A program made the position numbers and the translations under genes. From Aureimonas endophytica (GTDB taxonomy: Bacteria; Pseudomonadota; Alphaproteobacteria; Rhizobiales; Rhizobiaceae): 64,000 nt of DNA. Shown one piece after another: positions 54,067-63,188 of the stretch (its first letter is position 1; the number at the start of each line of letters is the position of its first letter). The notes under the pieces were generated by a model. The model was not told the DNA's origin, did no database searches, and was given only the letters and a program-made list of their open reading frames with translations. The stretch is taken from positions 497,255 through 561,254 of the forward strand of contig NZ_BMIQ01000003.1 in the NCBI RefSeq assembly GCF_014642635.1, in the 5' to 3' direction.

Positions 54067-54086
54067 CGGATGGCAATCGAGCCCCG
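54067..54086 (+). promoter_or_regulatory. Leader hairpin 2 with hexaloop, competing with the terminator
   Basis: CGG and GGC (54067-54074, separated by a two-base AT bulge) pair with GCC and CCG (54081-54086) around the loop AATCGA. The right arm overlaps the left arm of the intrinsic terminator (54080-54087), so the two structures exclude each other, as expected of an antiterminator. Confidence 0.5.
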
Positions 54087-54136
54087 TCGACCCCCGCATG
54101 CATCACGTTGCGCGGGTCACGGGGCTTTTCGTTTTT
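54080..54136 (+). terminator. Intrinsic terminator in the leader of the amide operon
   Basis: AGCCCCGT and GACCC (54080-54093) pair with GGGTC and ACGGGGCT (54114-54126), with an inner CGC/GCG pair and a 12-base loop, followed by TTTTCGTTTTT (54126-54136). It is the strongest factor-independent terminator in the window, yet lies 16 bases before the first gene of an operon rather than after a gene. Confidence 0.85.
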
Positions 54137-54151
54137 GGGACTGCCCGCCGC

Positions 54152-55246
54152 GTGAAGCGACAGATCGAACTCGGCATCCTCTATTCGCGCTCCGGCAGCT
54201 ACGAGCTGCTCGGCCAGGCCTGCCGCGCCGGCGCGTTGCAGGCGATGGCGGCGGTGAATGCCGATCCGCGCCGCTCCCTCGCCTTCCGGCCGATCGAGCG
54301 CGATCCGGAAGGGCGGATCGACGCCTATGCGCCGCTCTGCGCCGAGATCCTGACCGGGACCGGCGCCCGTCACCTTATCGGCTGCATCACCTCCTGGAGC
54401 CGCAAGGAGGTGATCCCCGTCCTCGAGAAACATGGCGGCCTGCTCTGGTATGCCGCCCCCTACGAGGGCTTCGAGGCGAGCGACCATGTCGTCTACATGA
54501 ACGCATCGCCCAACCAGCATCTCGTGCCGCTCGTCGCCCATGTGGCGGCGCGCTACGGCCGGAACGCCTTCCTGCTCGGCTCCAACTACATCTGGGGCTG
54601 GGAAATGAATCGCATCGCCCGCGATCTCGTCGCCGATGCCGGGGGCGAGGTGAAGGGCGAGCGCTATCTGCCGCTCGGCGACACCGATGTCGCCCGGCTC
54701 ATCGAGGAGATCCGCGCCACCCTGCCGGATTTCGTGCTGAACAATCTGATCGGCCCCTCCTCCTACGCCTTCTTCGCGGCCTATGCGGCGCTGGGGCGGG
54801 AGGACGCGCGCTTTCGCGCCGAACGCCGGCCGATCGTCTCCTGCAACCTCACGGAACAGGAACTGCCCTCCATCGCGCCCCATGGCGAGGGGCACCTGTC
54901 CTGCCTGCCCTTCATCCATAGGGGTGGTCCCGGTCCGCGCTCCAGCTTCGAGGCGGCTGCCCATGCGGCGGTGATCGCGCTCGCCGACACGATCGAGGCC
55001 ATCGGCACGGACGACCCGGACGCGGTGCGCCACGCGGTCGCGAACCGCGCGATCGACACCGCGCTCGGGCCCATCCGCATCGATCCGCGCACCCAGCATG
55101 CGAGCCTGCCGGTGAGGATCGGCCGCATCGCCGGCCAGGGCTTCGAGATCGTCGAGGCGTCGCCCGGCCTCGTCGCGCCGGACCCCTATCTGTCCCGCTA
55201 CGATCCCGCCGCCAGCTTCCGGCCGGCGCTGAGGCTGGTGCGATGA
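54152..55246 (+). CDS. amiC: AmiC-like amide-sensing protein (UrtA/AmiC binding-protein fold)
   Basis: A 364-residue type I periplasmic-binding-fold protein (ELGILYSRSGSYELLGQACR, YAAPYEGFEASDHVVYMNAS, RNAFLLGSNYIWGWEMNRIA). It has no signal peptide, as in AmiC, which stays in the cytoplasm and restrains AmiR. The GTG start at 54152 lies just beyond the leader terminator; an in-frame ATG at 54098 would put the start inside the terminator hairpin and is rejected. It overlaps the ANTAR gene by 4 bases. It should release AmiR when the inducing amide binds, by analogy with the Pseudomonas system. Confidence 0.87.
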   Translation: MKRQIELGILYSRSGSYELLGQACRAGALQAMAAVNADPRRSLAFRPIERDPEGRIDAYAPLCAEILTGTGARHLIGCITSWSRKEVIPVLEKHGGLLWYAAPYEGFEASDHVVYMNASPNQHLVPLVAHVAARYGRNAFLLGSNYIWGWEMNRIARDLVADAGGEVKGERYLPLGDTDVARLIEEIRATLPDFVLNNLIGPSSYAFFAAYAALGREDARFRAERRPIVSCNLTEQELPSIAPHGEGHLSCLPFIHRGGPGPRSSFEAAAHAAVIALADTIEAIGTDDPDAVRHAVANRAIDTALGPIRIDPRTQHASLPVRIGRIAGQGFEIVEASPGLVAPDPYLSRYDPAASFRPALRLVR

Positions 55247-55845
55247 GCCGGCGCGCGCGCATTCCCGCGCTCGGCGGGGCGAAGGCGGTGATCCTGCATC
55301 GCCCGCATGCCGGCATCGAGGCCTTGGCGCGCCAGCTCGCGGCGATCGGCCTCGACACGTCCGAGGCCTGGCCCGAACTGCCGCCCGGCGCGATCGGCGC
55401 CGATTTCCTGTTCTTCGACGTCGATCTCGGCTTCGACGAGCAGTTCCCCTGGCCGGCGGGTGAGGCGCCGATGCCGCTCGTGGCGCTGATCGGCTCGGAA
55501 GCGCCGGGCCGCATCGAATGGGCGCTCGCCCAGAAGGCGGATGCGCAGATCGTCAAGCCGGTCGGCAATGCCGGCGTCTATAGCGCCCTCGTCATCGCCC
55601 GCCGCGCCTTCGACGAGCGGCGGCGGCTCGCCGCCGAGATCGCCGATCTGCGGGCGCGCGTCGCCGAGCGCCAGACGATCGTCAAGGCGGTCGTCGCCCT
55701 CGCCGCCGCGACGCGGGACGAGGACCAGGCCTATGCGCAGCTCCGGGCGCTGGCGATGAGCTGGCGCGTCACGATGGAAGAGGCGGCGCGCCGCGTCCTC
55801 GATCTGAAGAGCATGGATTCCAAGCACAAGGAGGCCTCCGCTTGA
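55243..55845 (+). CDS. amiR: AmiR-like transcription antiterminator with ANTAR domain
   Basis: A 200-residue protein with an N-terminal pseudo-receiver domain and a coiled coil. The C-terminal ANTAR domain covers about residues 135-190 (RQTIVKAVVALAAATRDEDQ, then AYAQLRALAMSWRVTMEEAA). The receiver part (FLFFDVDLGFDEQFPWPAGE) lacks the classical acidic triad, as in AmiR, which is controlled by AmiC and not by phosphorylation. It would bind the leader hairpins at 54011-54086 and prevent termination at 54136. The next gene starts at a TTG overlapping its stop. Confidence 0.9.
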   Translation: MSRRARIPALGGAKAVILHRPHAGIEALARQLAAIGLDTSEAWPELPPGAIGADFLFFDVDLGFDEQFPWPAGEAPMPLVALIGSEAPGRIEWALAQKADAQIVKPVGNAGVYSALVIARRAFDERRRLAAEIADLRARVAERQTIVKAVVALAAATRDEDQAYAQLRALAMSWRVTMEEAARRVLDLKSMDSKHKEASA

Positions 55846-56750
55846 GCGTCCTCATCGGGCCCGAGGCCTCCCTGGCGTCTCCCGCCGCGCCGATCGGCGG
55901 CGAAGGCGTGCTGCGCCGGCTCCTGCGCCGCCGCCTCGCCCTTCTCGGCCTCGTCATCATCACCCTCGTCGTCGGCGCGGCGCTTCTCGCCCCGCAGGTC
56001 GCGCCCTTCGATCCGAACGAGCAGTTCTTCGACGGCCTCACCCTCGAAGGCGCGCCGCTGCCGCCTTCCGCCACCTATTGGCTCGGCACCGATCTTCTCG
56101 GCCGCGATCTCCTGTCGCGCCTGCTCTACGGGGCGCGCAACTCCCTCGTCATCGGCGTCGTCGCCAATGGCGCGGCGCTGGTCATCGGCACGCTGGTCGG
56201 CGTCGTCGCCGGCTATTTCCGCGGCGTCGTCGGCGCGGTGCTGATGCGCTTCACCGATCTGATGATGGCCTTTCCGGCGCTGCTTCTCGCCATCTGCCTC
56301 GCCGCCGTCCTGCGGCCGAGCCTCTGGATCGTCGCCCTCGTCATCGCGCTGGTGAACTGGGTGCAGGTGGCGCGGGTCGTCTATTCCGAGACGCGCTCGC
56401 TCGGCGAGCGGGAATTCGTCGCCGCCGAGAAGACGCTCGGCGCCGGCTCGGCCCGCATCCTCTTCCGCCATATCCTGCCGCATCTCACCTCGACCGTGAT
56501 CGTCTACGGCACGCTCGGCATCTCGACGACGGTGCTGCTCGAAGCGACGCTCTCCTTTCTCGGCGTCGGCGTGCAGCCGCCGGACGCCTCCTGGGGCAAC
56601 ATCATCTTCGAGAACCAGACATATTTTCAGGCGGCGCCCTGGCTGGTCTTCTTTCCGGGCGCCGCGATCCTCCTCCTCGCGCTCGCCTTCAATCTCGTCG
56701 GTGACGGCTTGCGCGACGCGCTCGACCCGACCGAGGAAGGGCGCGGCTGA
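55842..56750 (+). CDS. Peptide-type ABC transporter permease (DppC family, amide operon)
   Basis: A 302-residue permease starting at TTG within the amiR stop (TTGA). The motif TYWLGTDLLGRDLLSRLLYG, the EAA loop FVAAEKTLGAGSARILFRHI and the end ATLSFLGVGVQPPDASWGNI are typical of DppC/OppC. Here the DppC-type gene precedes the DppB-type gene, the reverse of the usual order and of the 23919-25822 pair. Confidence 0.92.
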   Translation: MSVLIGPEASLASPAAPIGGEGVLRRLLRRRLALLGLVIITLVVGAALLAPQVAPFDPNEQFFDGLTLEGAPLPPSATYWLGTDLLGRDLLSRLLYGARNSLVIGVVANGAALVIGTLVGVVAGYFRGVVGAVLMRFTDLMMAFPALLLAICLAAVLRPSLWIVALVIALVNWVQVARVVYSETRSLGEREFVAAEKTLGAGSARILFRHILPHLTSTVIVYGTLGISTTVLLEATLSFLGVGVQPPDASWGNIIFENQTYFQAAPWLVFFPGAAILLLALAFNLVGDGLRDALDPTEEGRG

Positions 56751-57670
56751 TGGCGATCTACCTCCTGCGCCGCCTCGTCCAGGCGCTCCTGATCCTTCTC
56801 GGCGTCAGCCTCGTCACCTTCGCGCTGCTCTATCTCCTGCCGGCCGACCCCGCCCGGCAGATCGCGGGCCGCACCGCCTCGGCCCAGCAGGTGGCTGCGA
56901 TCCGCAGCCAGCTCGGGCTCGACCAGCCCTTTTTCGTCCAGTACGGCCGCTATCTCGGCAATCTCGTCCAGGGCGATCTCGGCCGCTCCTATCTCCAGCG
57001 CTCGGAAGTCTCCGACCTCATCGCCGCGCGCCTACCGGCGAGCCTTCTCCTGATGGTCGCGGCCATCGCCTGCGAGCTGGCCATTGGCCTCACGATGGGC
57101 GTCGCGGCGGCGGTCCGGCGCGGCCGGACGAGCGACCATCTCCTGATGGTCGGCTCCTTCGTCACCGTCTCGGCGCCGCAATTCGTCGTCGGGCTCCTGC
57201 TTCTCTACGTCTTCGCCGTCCGGCTCGGCTGGTTCCCGATCGGTGGCTATGGCAGCGTCTCCCATCTCGTCCTGCCGGCGCTGACGCTCGGGATTCTCGG
57301 CGCCGGCTGGTATTCGCGCATGATGCGCTCCTCCATGGTGGACGTGCTCCGCCAGGACTACATCCGCACCGCGCGCGCCAAGGGCCTCCGGCGCTGGACG
57401 ATCCTCTGCCGCCACGCCCTGCCCAACGCCATCCTGCCCGTCATCGCCATGATCGGCATCGATATCGGCCTGTTCATGAGTGGCATCGTCGTGGTGGAGA
57501 GCGTCTTCGGCTGGCCCGGCATCGGCCAGCTCGCCTGGCAGGCGATCCAGCGCGTCGACCTGCCGATCATCATGGGCGTCACTCTCGTCTCGGCCGTCGC
57601 CATCGTCCTCGGCAATCTCCTTGCTGATCTCGTCGCCCCCTTCGTCGATCCCCGCATCAAGCTGCAATAG
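56750..57670 (+). CDS. Peptide-type ABC transporter permease (DppB family, amide operon)
   Basis: A 306-residue permease with YLLRRLVQALLILLGVSLVT at the N-terminus, YLLPADPARQIAGR, and the loop YIRTARAKGLRRWTILCRHA. VVESVFGWPGIGQLAWQAIQ is the conserved C-terminal region. It overlaps the preceding gene by one base. Confidence 0.93.
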   Translation: MAIYLLRRLVQALLILLGVSLVTFALLYLLPADPARQIAGRTASAQQVAAIRSQLGLDQPFFVQYGRYLGNLVQGDLGRSYLQRSEVSDLIAARLPASLLLMVAAIACELAIGLTMGVAAAVRRGRTSDHLLMVGSFVTVSAPQFVVGLLLLYVFAVRLGWFPIGGYGSVSHLVLPALTLGILGAGWYSRMMRSSMVDVLRQDYIRTARAKGLRRWTILCRHALPNAILPVIAMIGIDIGLFMSGIVVVESVFGWPGIGQLAWQAIQRVDLPIIMGVTLVSAVAIVLGNLLADLVAPFVDPRIKLQ

Positions 57671-57691
57671 TCTCGAAAGGACACGCGTTCC

Positions 57692-59305
57692 ATGACCTCC
57701 ATCCTGAAGCGCGGCCTAGCCGCGCTGGCCGTCTCCGCCGCGCTCCTCGCCGCGCCGGGCCTCGCTCTCGCCGCGGGCGGCTCGATCACCGTCACCTACA
57801 AGGACGACATCGCGACTCTCGACCCGGCGATCGGCTACGACTGGCAGAACTTCTCGATGATCAAGGCCCTGTTCGACGGGCTGATGGATTACGAGCCGGG
57901 CACCGCCACGCTGCGGCCGGGCCTGGCCGAGAGCTACCAGATCTCGGCGGACGGCAAGGTCTTCACCTTCAAGCTGCGCGAGGGCGTGAAATTCCACAAC
58001 GGCCGCGCCCTGACGGCCGAGGACGTGAAATATTCCTTCGAGCGCACCACGAACCCGAAGACGCAGTCGCCCGGCGCCGGCTTCCTCGGCTCGATCGAGG
58101 GCTTCGACAAGATGCAGTCGGGCGAGGCGAGCGAGCTTGCCGGCGTGAAGGTGGTCGATCCGAAGACGGTCGAGGTGACGCTGTCGCGGCCGGACGCGAC
58201 CTTCCTCTCGGTGATGGCGCTCAACTTCTCCTTCGTCGTCCCGAAGGAGGAGGTCGAGAAATACGGCGCCGATTTCGGCCGCCATCCGGTCGGCACCGGC
58301 GCCTTCAAGCTCGCTGAGTGGACGCTCGGCCAGAAGCTGCAATTCACGAGAAACCCGGACTATTATCGCGAGGGCGCGCCGAAGCTCGACGAGATCAATT
58401 TCGAGATCGGCCAGGAGCCTGTCGTCTCGCTGCTCCGCGTGCAGAAGGGCGAGGTGGACGTGCCGGGCGACGGCATCCCGCCGGCGAAGTTCCGCGAGGT
58501 GATGGGCAACGAGGCGGAGGCCGCCCGCGTCGTCCAGGGCGTGCAGCTTCATACCGGCTACATCACCATGAACACGACCAAGGCGCCCTTCGACAATCTG
58601 AAGGTCCGCCAGGCCCTGAACATGGCGATCAACAAGGACCGCATCGTCCAGATCATCAACGGCCGCGCGACCCCGGCCAACCAGCCCCTGCCCCCGACCA
58701 TGCCCGGCTACGTGAAGGATTTCGCGGGCTATCGCTACGACGTCGCGGCGGCCAAGAAACTTCTCGCCGAGGCCGGCCATCCGGACGGCTTCGAGACCGA
58801 GCTCTTCGTCGCCAATGTCGATCCCCAGCCGCGCATCGCCCAGGCGATCCAGCAGGATCTCGCCGCGATCGGCATCAAGGCCTCGATCCAGAGCCTCGCC
58901 CAGGCCAATGTCATCGCCGCCGGCGGTTCGGCCGAGGGCGCGCCGCTGATCTGGTCGGGCGGCATGGCCTGGATCGCCGACTTCCCCGATCCCTCGAACT
59001 TCTACGGTCCGATCCTTGGCTGTTCGGGCGCCGCCGAAGGCGGCTGGAACTGGGCGAAATACTGCAACAAGACCCTCGATGAGAAGGCGGCCGCCGCCGA
59101 TGCGATCGTCGATCCGGCGAAGGCCGAGGAACGGGCGACGGCCTGGGGCGAGGTCTACAAGGGCGTGATGGCCGACGCGCCCTGGGTGCCGGTCTTCAAC
59201 GAGAAGCGCTACACGATGCGCTCGGACAAGATGGGCGGCGCCGACGCGCTCTATGTCGATCCCGTCAACACGCCGATGAACTACAAATACGTCGAGACGA
59301 AGTGA
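57692..59305 (+). CDS. Peptide-type solute-binding protein (family 5, amide operon)
   Basis: A 537-residue DppA-like periplasmic protein. It has a Sec signal peptide (MTSILKRGLAALAVSAALLA, cleavage near ALAAGG). Motifs include LREGVKFHNGRALTAEDVKY and VRQALNMAINKDRIVQIING. AAAGGA lies about ten bases before the ATG. It is followed 1 base later by the formamidase gene. The ligand is presumably an amide or amide-bearing peptide-like compound, by context. Confidence 0.92.
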   Translation: MTSILKRGLAALAVSAALLAAPGLALAAGGSITVTYKDDIATLDPAIGYDWQNFSMIKALFDGLMDYEPGTATLRPGLAESYQISADGKVFTFKLREGVKFHNGRALTAEDVKYSFERTTNPKTQSPGAGFLGSIEGFDKMQSGEASELAGVKVVDPKTVEVTLSRPDATFLSVMALNFSFVVPKEEVEKYGADFGRHPVGTGAFKLAEWTLGQKLQFTRNPDYYREGAPKLDEINFEIGQEPVVSLLRVQKGEVDVPGDGIPPAKFREVMGNEAEAARVVQGVQLHTGYITMNTTKAPFDNLKVRQALNMAINKDRIVQIINGRATPANQPLPPTMPGYVKDFAGYRYDVAAAKKLLAEAGHPDGFETELFVANVDPQPRIAQAIQQDLAAIGIKASIQSLAQANVIAAGGSAEGAPLIWSGGMAWIADFPDPSNFYGPILGCSGAAEGGWNWAKYCNKTLDEKAAAADAIVDPAKAEERATAWGEVYKGVMADAPWVPVFNEKRYTMRSDKMGGADALYVDPVNTPMNYKYVETK

Positions 59306-59306
59306 G

Positions 59307-60251
59307 ATGTGCCGCGCCTGCGACTACACGATCCACGGCCGACAGCATCATTTCGGCTGGGACAACAGCTTCGAGCCGGCGGCGCGCGTCGCCCCCGGCG
59401 CGACGATCGAGTTCGAGTGCCGGGATTCCTCGGCCGGCCAGCTGACGCCCGCCTCCACCGTCGAGAGCGTCAAGGCGCTCGACTTCTCGAAGATCAATCC
59501 GGTCTCCGGCCCGATCTTCGTGGACGGGGCGGAGCCGGGCGACGCGCTGAAGGTGACGATCGAGGGTTTCAAGCCGTCCGGCTTCGGCTGGACGGCGAAT
59601 ATTCCGGGCTTCGGCCTCCTCGCCGACGACTTTCCGGAGCCGGCGCTGACGCTCTGGTCCTATGATCCGGACAGTCTCGCGCCGGCGGCCTTCGGCGCCC
59701 ATGGCCGCGTGCCGCTGAAGCCCTTCGCCGGCACGATCGGCAATGCGCCGGCCGAGCCCGGCCTCCATTCGGTGGTGCCGCCGCGCCGCGTCGGCGGCAA
59801 TCTCGACATCCGCGACCTCGCGGCCGGCACCACGCTCTACCTGCCGGTGGAGGTGGCGGGCGCGCTCTTCTCGGTCGGCGACACCCATGCCGCGCAGGGC
59901 GACGGCGAGGTCTGCGGCACGGCGATCGAAAGCCCGATGAACGCGGTGCTGACGCTCGACCTCGTGAAGGACGCCCGCCTCGCTATGCCGCGCTTCACGA
60001 CGCCGGGGCCGGTGACGCGCCATCTCGACGCCAAGGGCTACGAGGTGACGACGGGCGTCGGGCCGGACCTGATGACCGGCGCGCGCCGTGCGGTGGCGGA
60101 CATGGTGGAGCTTCTGGCCGGTCGCTACAACCTCGCCCCGGTCGATGCCTATATGCTCGTCTCGACCTGCGGCGACCTGCGCATCTCGGAGATCGTCGAT
60201 CTGCCGAACTGGGTCGTCTCCTTCTACTTCCCGCGCACCGTGTTCGAGTGA
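59307..60251 (+). CDS. fmdA: Acetamidase/formamidase family enzyme
   Basis: A 314-residue FmdA/AmdA family (PF03069) amidase, which releases ammonia from short-chain amides. The family core FSVGDTHAAQGDGEVCGTAI is present, with HHFGWDNSFEPAARVAPGAT at the N-terminus and LVSTCGDLRISEIVDLPNWV at the C-terminus. It begins 1 base after the binding-protein stop. It supplies the catabolic step expected in an AmiC/AmiR-controlled operon, though it is unrelated to the nitrilase-type AmiE of Pseudomonas. Larger aliphatic or aromatic amides cannot be excluded as substrates. Confidence 0.91.
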   Translation: MCRACDYTIHGRQHHFGWDNSFEPAARVAPGATIEFECRDSSAGQLTPASTVESVKALDFSKINPVSGPIFVDGAEPGDALKVTIEGFKPSGFGWTANIPGFGLLADDFPEPALTLWSYDPDSLAPAAFGAHGRVPLKPFAGTIGNAPAEPGLHSVVPPRRVGGNLDIRDLAAGTTLYLPVEVAGALFSVGDTHAAQGDGEVCGTAIESPMNAVLTLDLVKDARLAMPRFTTPGPVTRHLDAKGYEVTTGVGPDLMTGARRAVADMVELLAGRYNLAPVDAYMLVSTCGDLRISEIVDLPNWVVSFYFPRTVFE

Positions 60252-60303
60252 TCGTCTCTCGGCCGGCCTGACCCTTCCGCCGCGCCCGGCGGAAGGGCGC
60301 CTC

Positions 60304-60424
60304 CCCTCTCCCGAGCCGGGAGAGGGTGGCCCGAAGGGCCGGGTGAGGGAGCCGAAGGACGCGGGCGTCGGCGCTCGACGCTTCCCTCATCCGCCTGCCG
60401 GCACCTTCTCCCGCCTCGGGAGAC
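60304..60424. repeat. Inverted pair of RIME/REP-like palindromic elements
   Basis: The left copy (60304-60349) holds a perfect 10-bp hairpin, CCCTCTCCCG-AGC-CGGGAGAGGG, then GGCCC-GAA-GGGCC. The right copy (60384-60424) is an imperfect reverse complement of the left (CCCTCATCCG, ACCTTCTCCCG, CTCGGGAGA). Such CTCATCCGGC/TTCTCCC palindromes are typical intergenic mosaic repeats of Rhizobiales. It separates the formamidase from the ATPase gene in the same orientation, and may modulate the downstream message. Confidence 0.7.
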
Positions 60425-60464
60425 GGCGGCGGCTTCCTCGTCGCGCCTCCATCTGCGAGTGGCC

Positions 60465-62204
<1,740 letters not shown>

Positions 62205-62222
62205 CGGCGGGGCCGATCATCC

Positions 62223-62270
62223 GGCCTCAGGCGGACGATGGTCGATCCGGCCGGATCGCTCCGCCAGGCC
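62223..62270. terminator. Nested bidirectional stem-loop between convergent genes
   Basis: GGCCT (62223) and GGCGGA (62230) pair with TCCGCC and AGGCC (62260-62270), enclosing the perfect 14-base palindrome GATCCGGCCGGATC (62244-62257). It lies between the convergent ATPase and GntR genes and is symmetric enough to act in both directions. Confidence 0.55.
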
Positions 62271-62294
62271 GGTCTCGCATCGCGGCCTCGACCG

Positions 62295-63026
62295 TCACGC
62301 GAATTCGCTGATGTCGCGGGCCGCCGTGTCCAGGATTTCGTCCGACGCGGCGCGGGCGGCCGCGCCGTCGCGCATGCGCAGCGCCTCCACCAGACGGCCA
62401 TGGACCTCGACCGTGTGGAGATGGGATTCGACCGAGCGGTTGGCGCGGTCGAGCGCGCGGGTCAGCGCCGCGTCGATAACTCCCGAGAGCTGGACGAAGA
62501 CGCGGTTTCCGCTGGCGCCGAGCAGGATGCGGTGGAACTCGGCATCGGCGGCCGTGAAGGCGTCGTCGTCGCCGGGCTCGGCATCGCGCATGGCTTCCCA
62601 GGCGGCGTGCAGCGCGGCGATGTCGGCGAGACTGGCGCGGCTGGCGGCGAGTTCGGCCGCGAAGGGCTCGACCGCGCGGCGCGCCTCCAAGACGGAGGCG
62701 AGCAGGTCGGCATCCACCACCGCGTCTCCCATCCAGTCGAGAAGATCGGCGTCGAGGAGGTTCCATTCGGCGCGCGGGCGCACCAGCGTGCCGGCCCGCG
62801 CCCGCGAGCGCACCACGCCTTTCGATTCCAGCACCTTCAGCGCCTCGCGCACCACGGTGCGGCTGATCGAGAACTCGGCGCAGAGATCCTGTTCGCGCGG
62901 CAGGGTCGAGCCTTCCCCATAGCGTCCCGCCACGATCGCCTTCGCGAGGGCGGCGACGAAGTCGCGTCCGACGCGCGGTCGCGAGCGGCCGCGAGCGGGA
63001 CGGTCCATGCTGGAGGCGAGCGTCAT
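62295..63026 (-). CDS. GntR-family (FCD) transcriptional regulator
   Basis: A 243-residue regulator. Winged helix: VGRDFVAALAKAIVAGRYGE, then LCAEFSISRTVVREALKVLE. The FCD domain includes EARRAVEPFAAELAASRASL and DAEFHRILLGASGNRVF with the metal-binding Asp/His. The ATG at 63026 keeps an Arg-rich tail; an ATG six codons later is also possible. It is divergent from the AraF-like gene and likely represses it. Confidence 0.88.
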   Translation of the reverse strand: MTLASSMDRPARGRSRPRVGRDFVAALAKAIVAGRYGEGSTLPREQDLCAEFSISRTVVREALKVLESKGVVRSRARAGTLVRPRAEWNLLDADLLDWMGDAVVDADLLASVLEARRAVEPFAAELAASRASLADIAALHAAWEAMRDAEPGDDDAFTAADAEFHRILLGASGNRVFVQLSGVIDAALTRALDRANRSVESHLHTVEVHGRLVEALRMRDGAAARAASDEILDTAARDISEFA

Positions 63027-63077
63027 GCGGCGGGGTTCCGGTCTCGGCTGCCTCCGTTGTCCCCGATTTCCAAGCGT

Positions 63078-63131
63078 CCGACAACTGACTATATAAGTCA
63101 TACATTGCAATTGACTCATCAGACTTGTCGG
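63078..63131. promoter_or_regulatory. Nested dyads in the GntR/araF divergent region
   Basis: CCGACAA (63078-63084) and TTGTCGG (63125-63131) are exact inverted repeats 47 bases apart centre to centre. Between them is TGACT-N5-AGTCA (63086-63100). The AT-rich region also holds a TTGACT. These are candidate GntR operators controlling both directions. Confidence 0.5.
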
Positions 63132-63140
63132 CGCTACCAA
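63111..63140 (+). promoter_or_regulatory. Possible promoter of the AraF-like gene
   Basis: TTGACT (63111-63116) and TACCAA (63135-63140) are separated by 18 bases, 49 bases before the ATG. The right-hand CCGACAA/TTGTCGG arm falls inside the spacer, a position suited to repression. Confidence 0.4.
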
Positions 63141-63188
63141 TCGATCCGCGTCGTGGGAGAACGGACGCGAACCATCCGGGAGGCAGGC

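Noticed and set aside
54098-54151. Upstream ATG for the AmiC-like gene
   Set aside because: It lies within the loop and right arm of the strong intrinsic terminator, and the extra residues match nothing in AmiC. The GTG at 54152 starts at the fold boundary.
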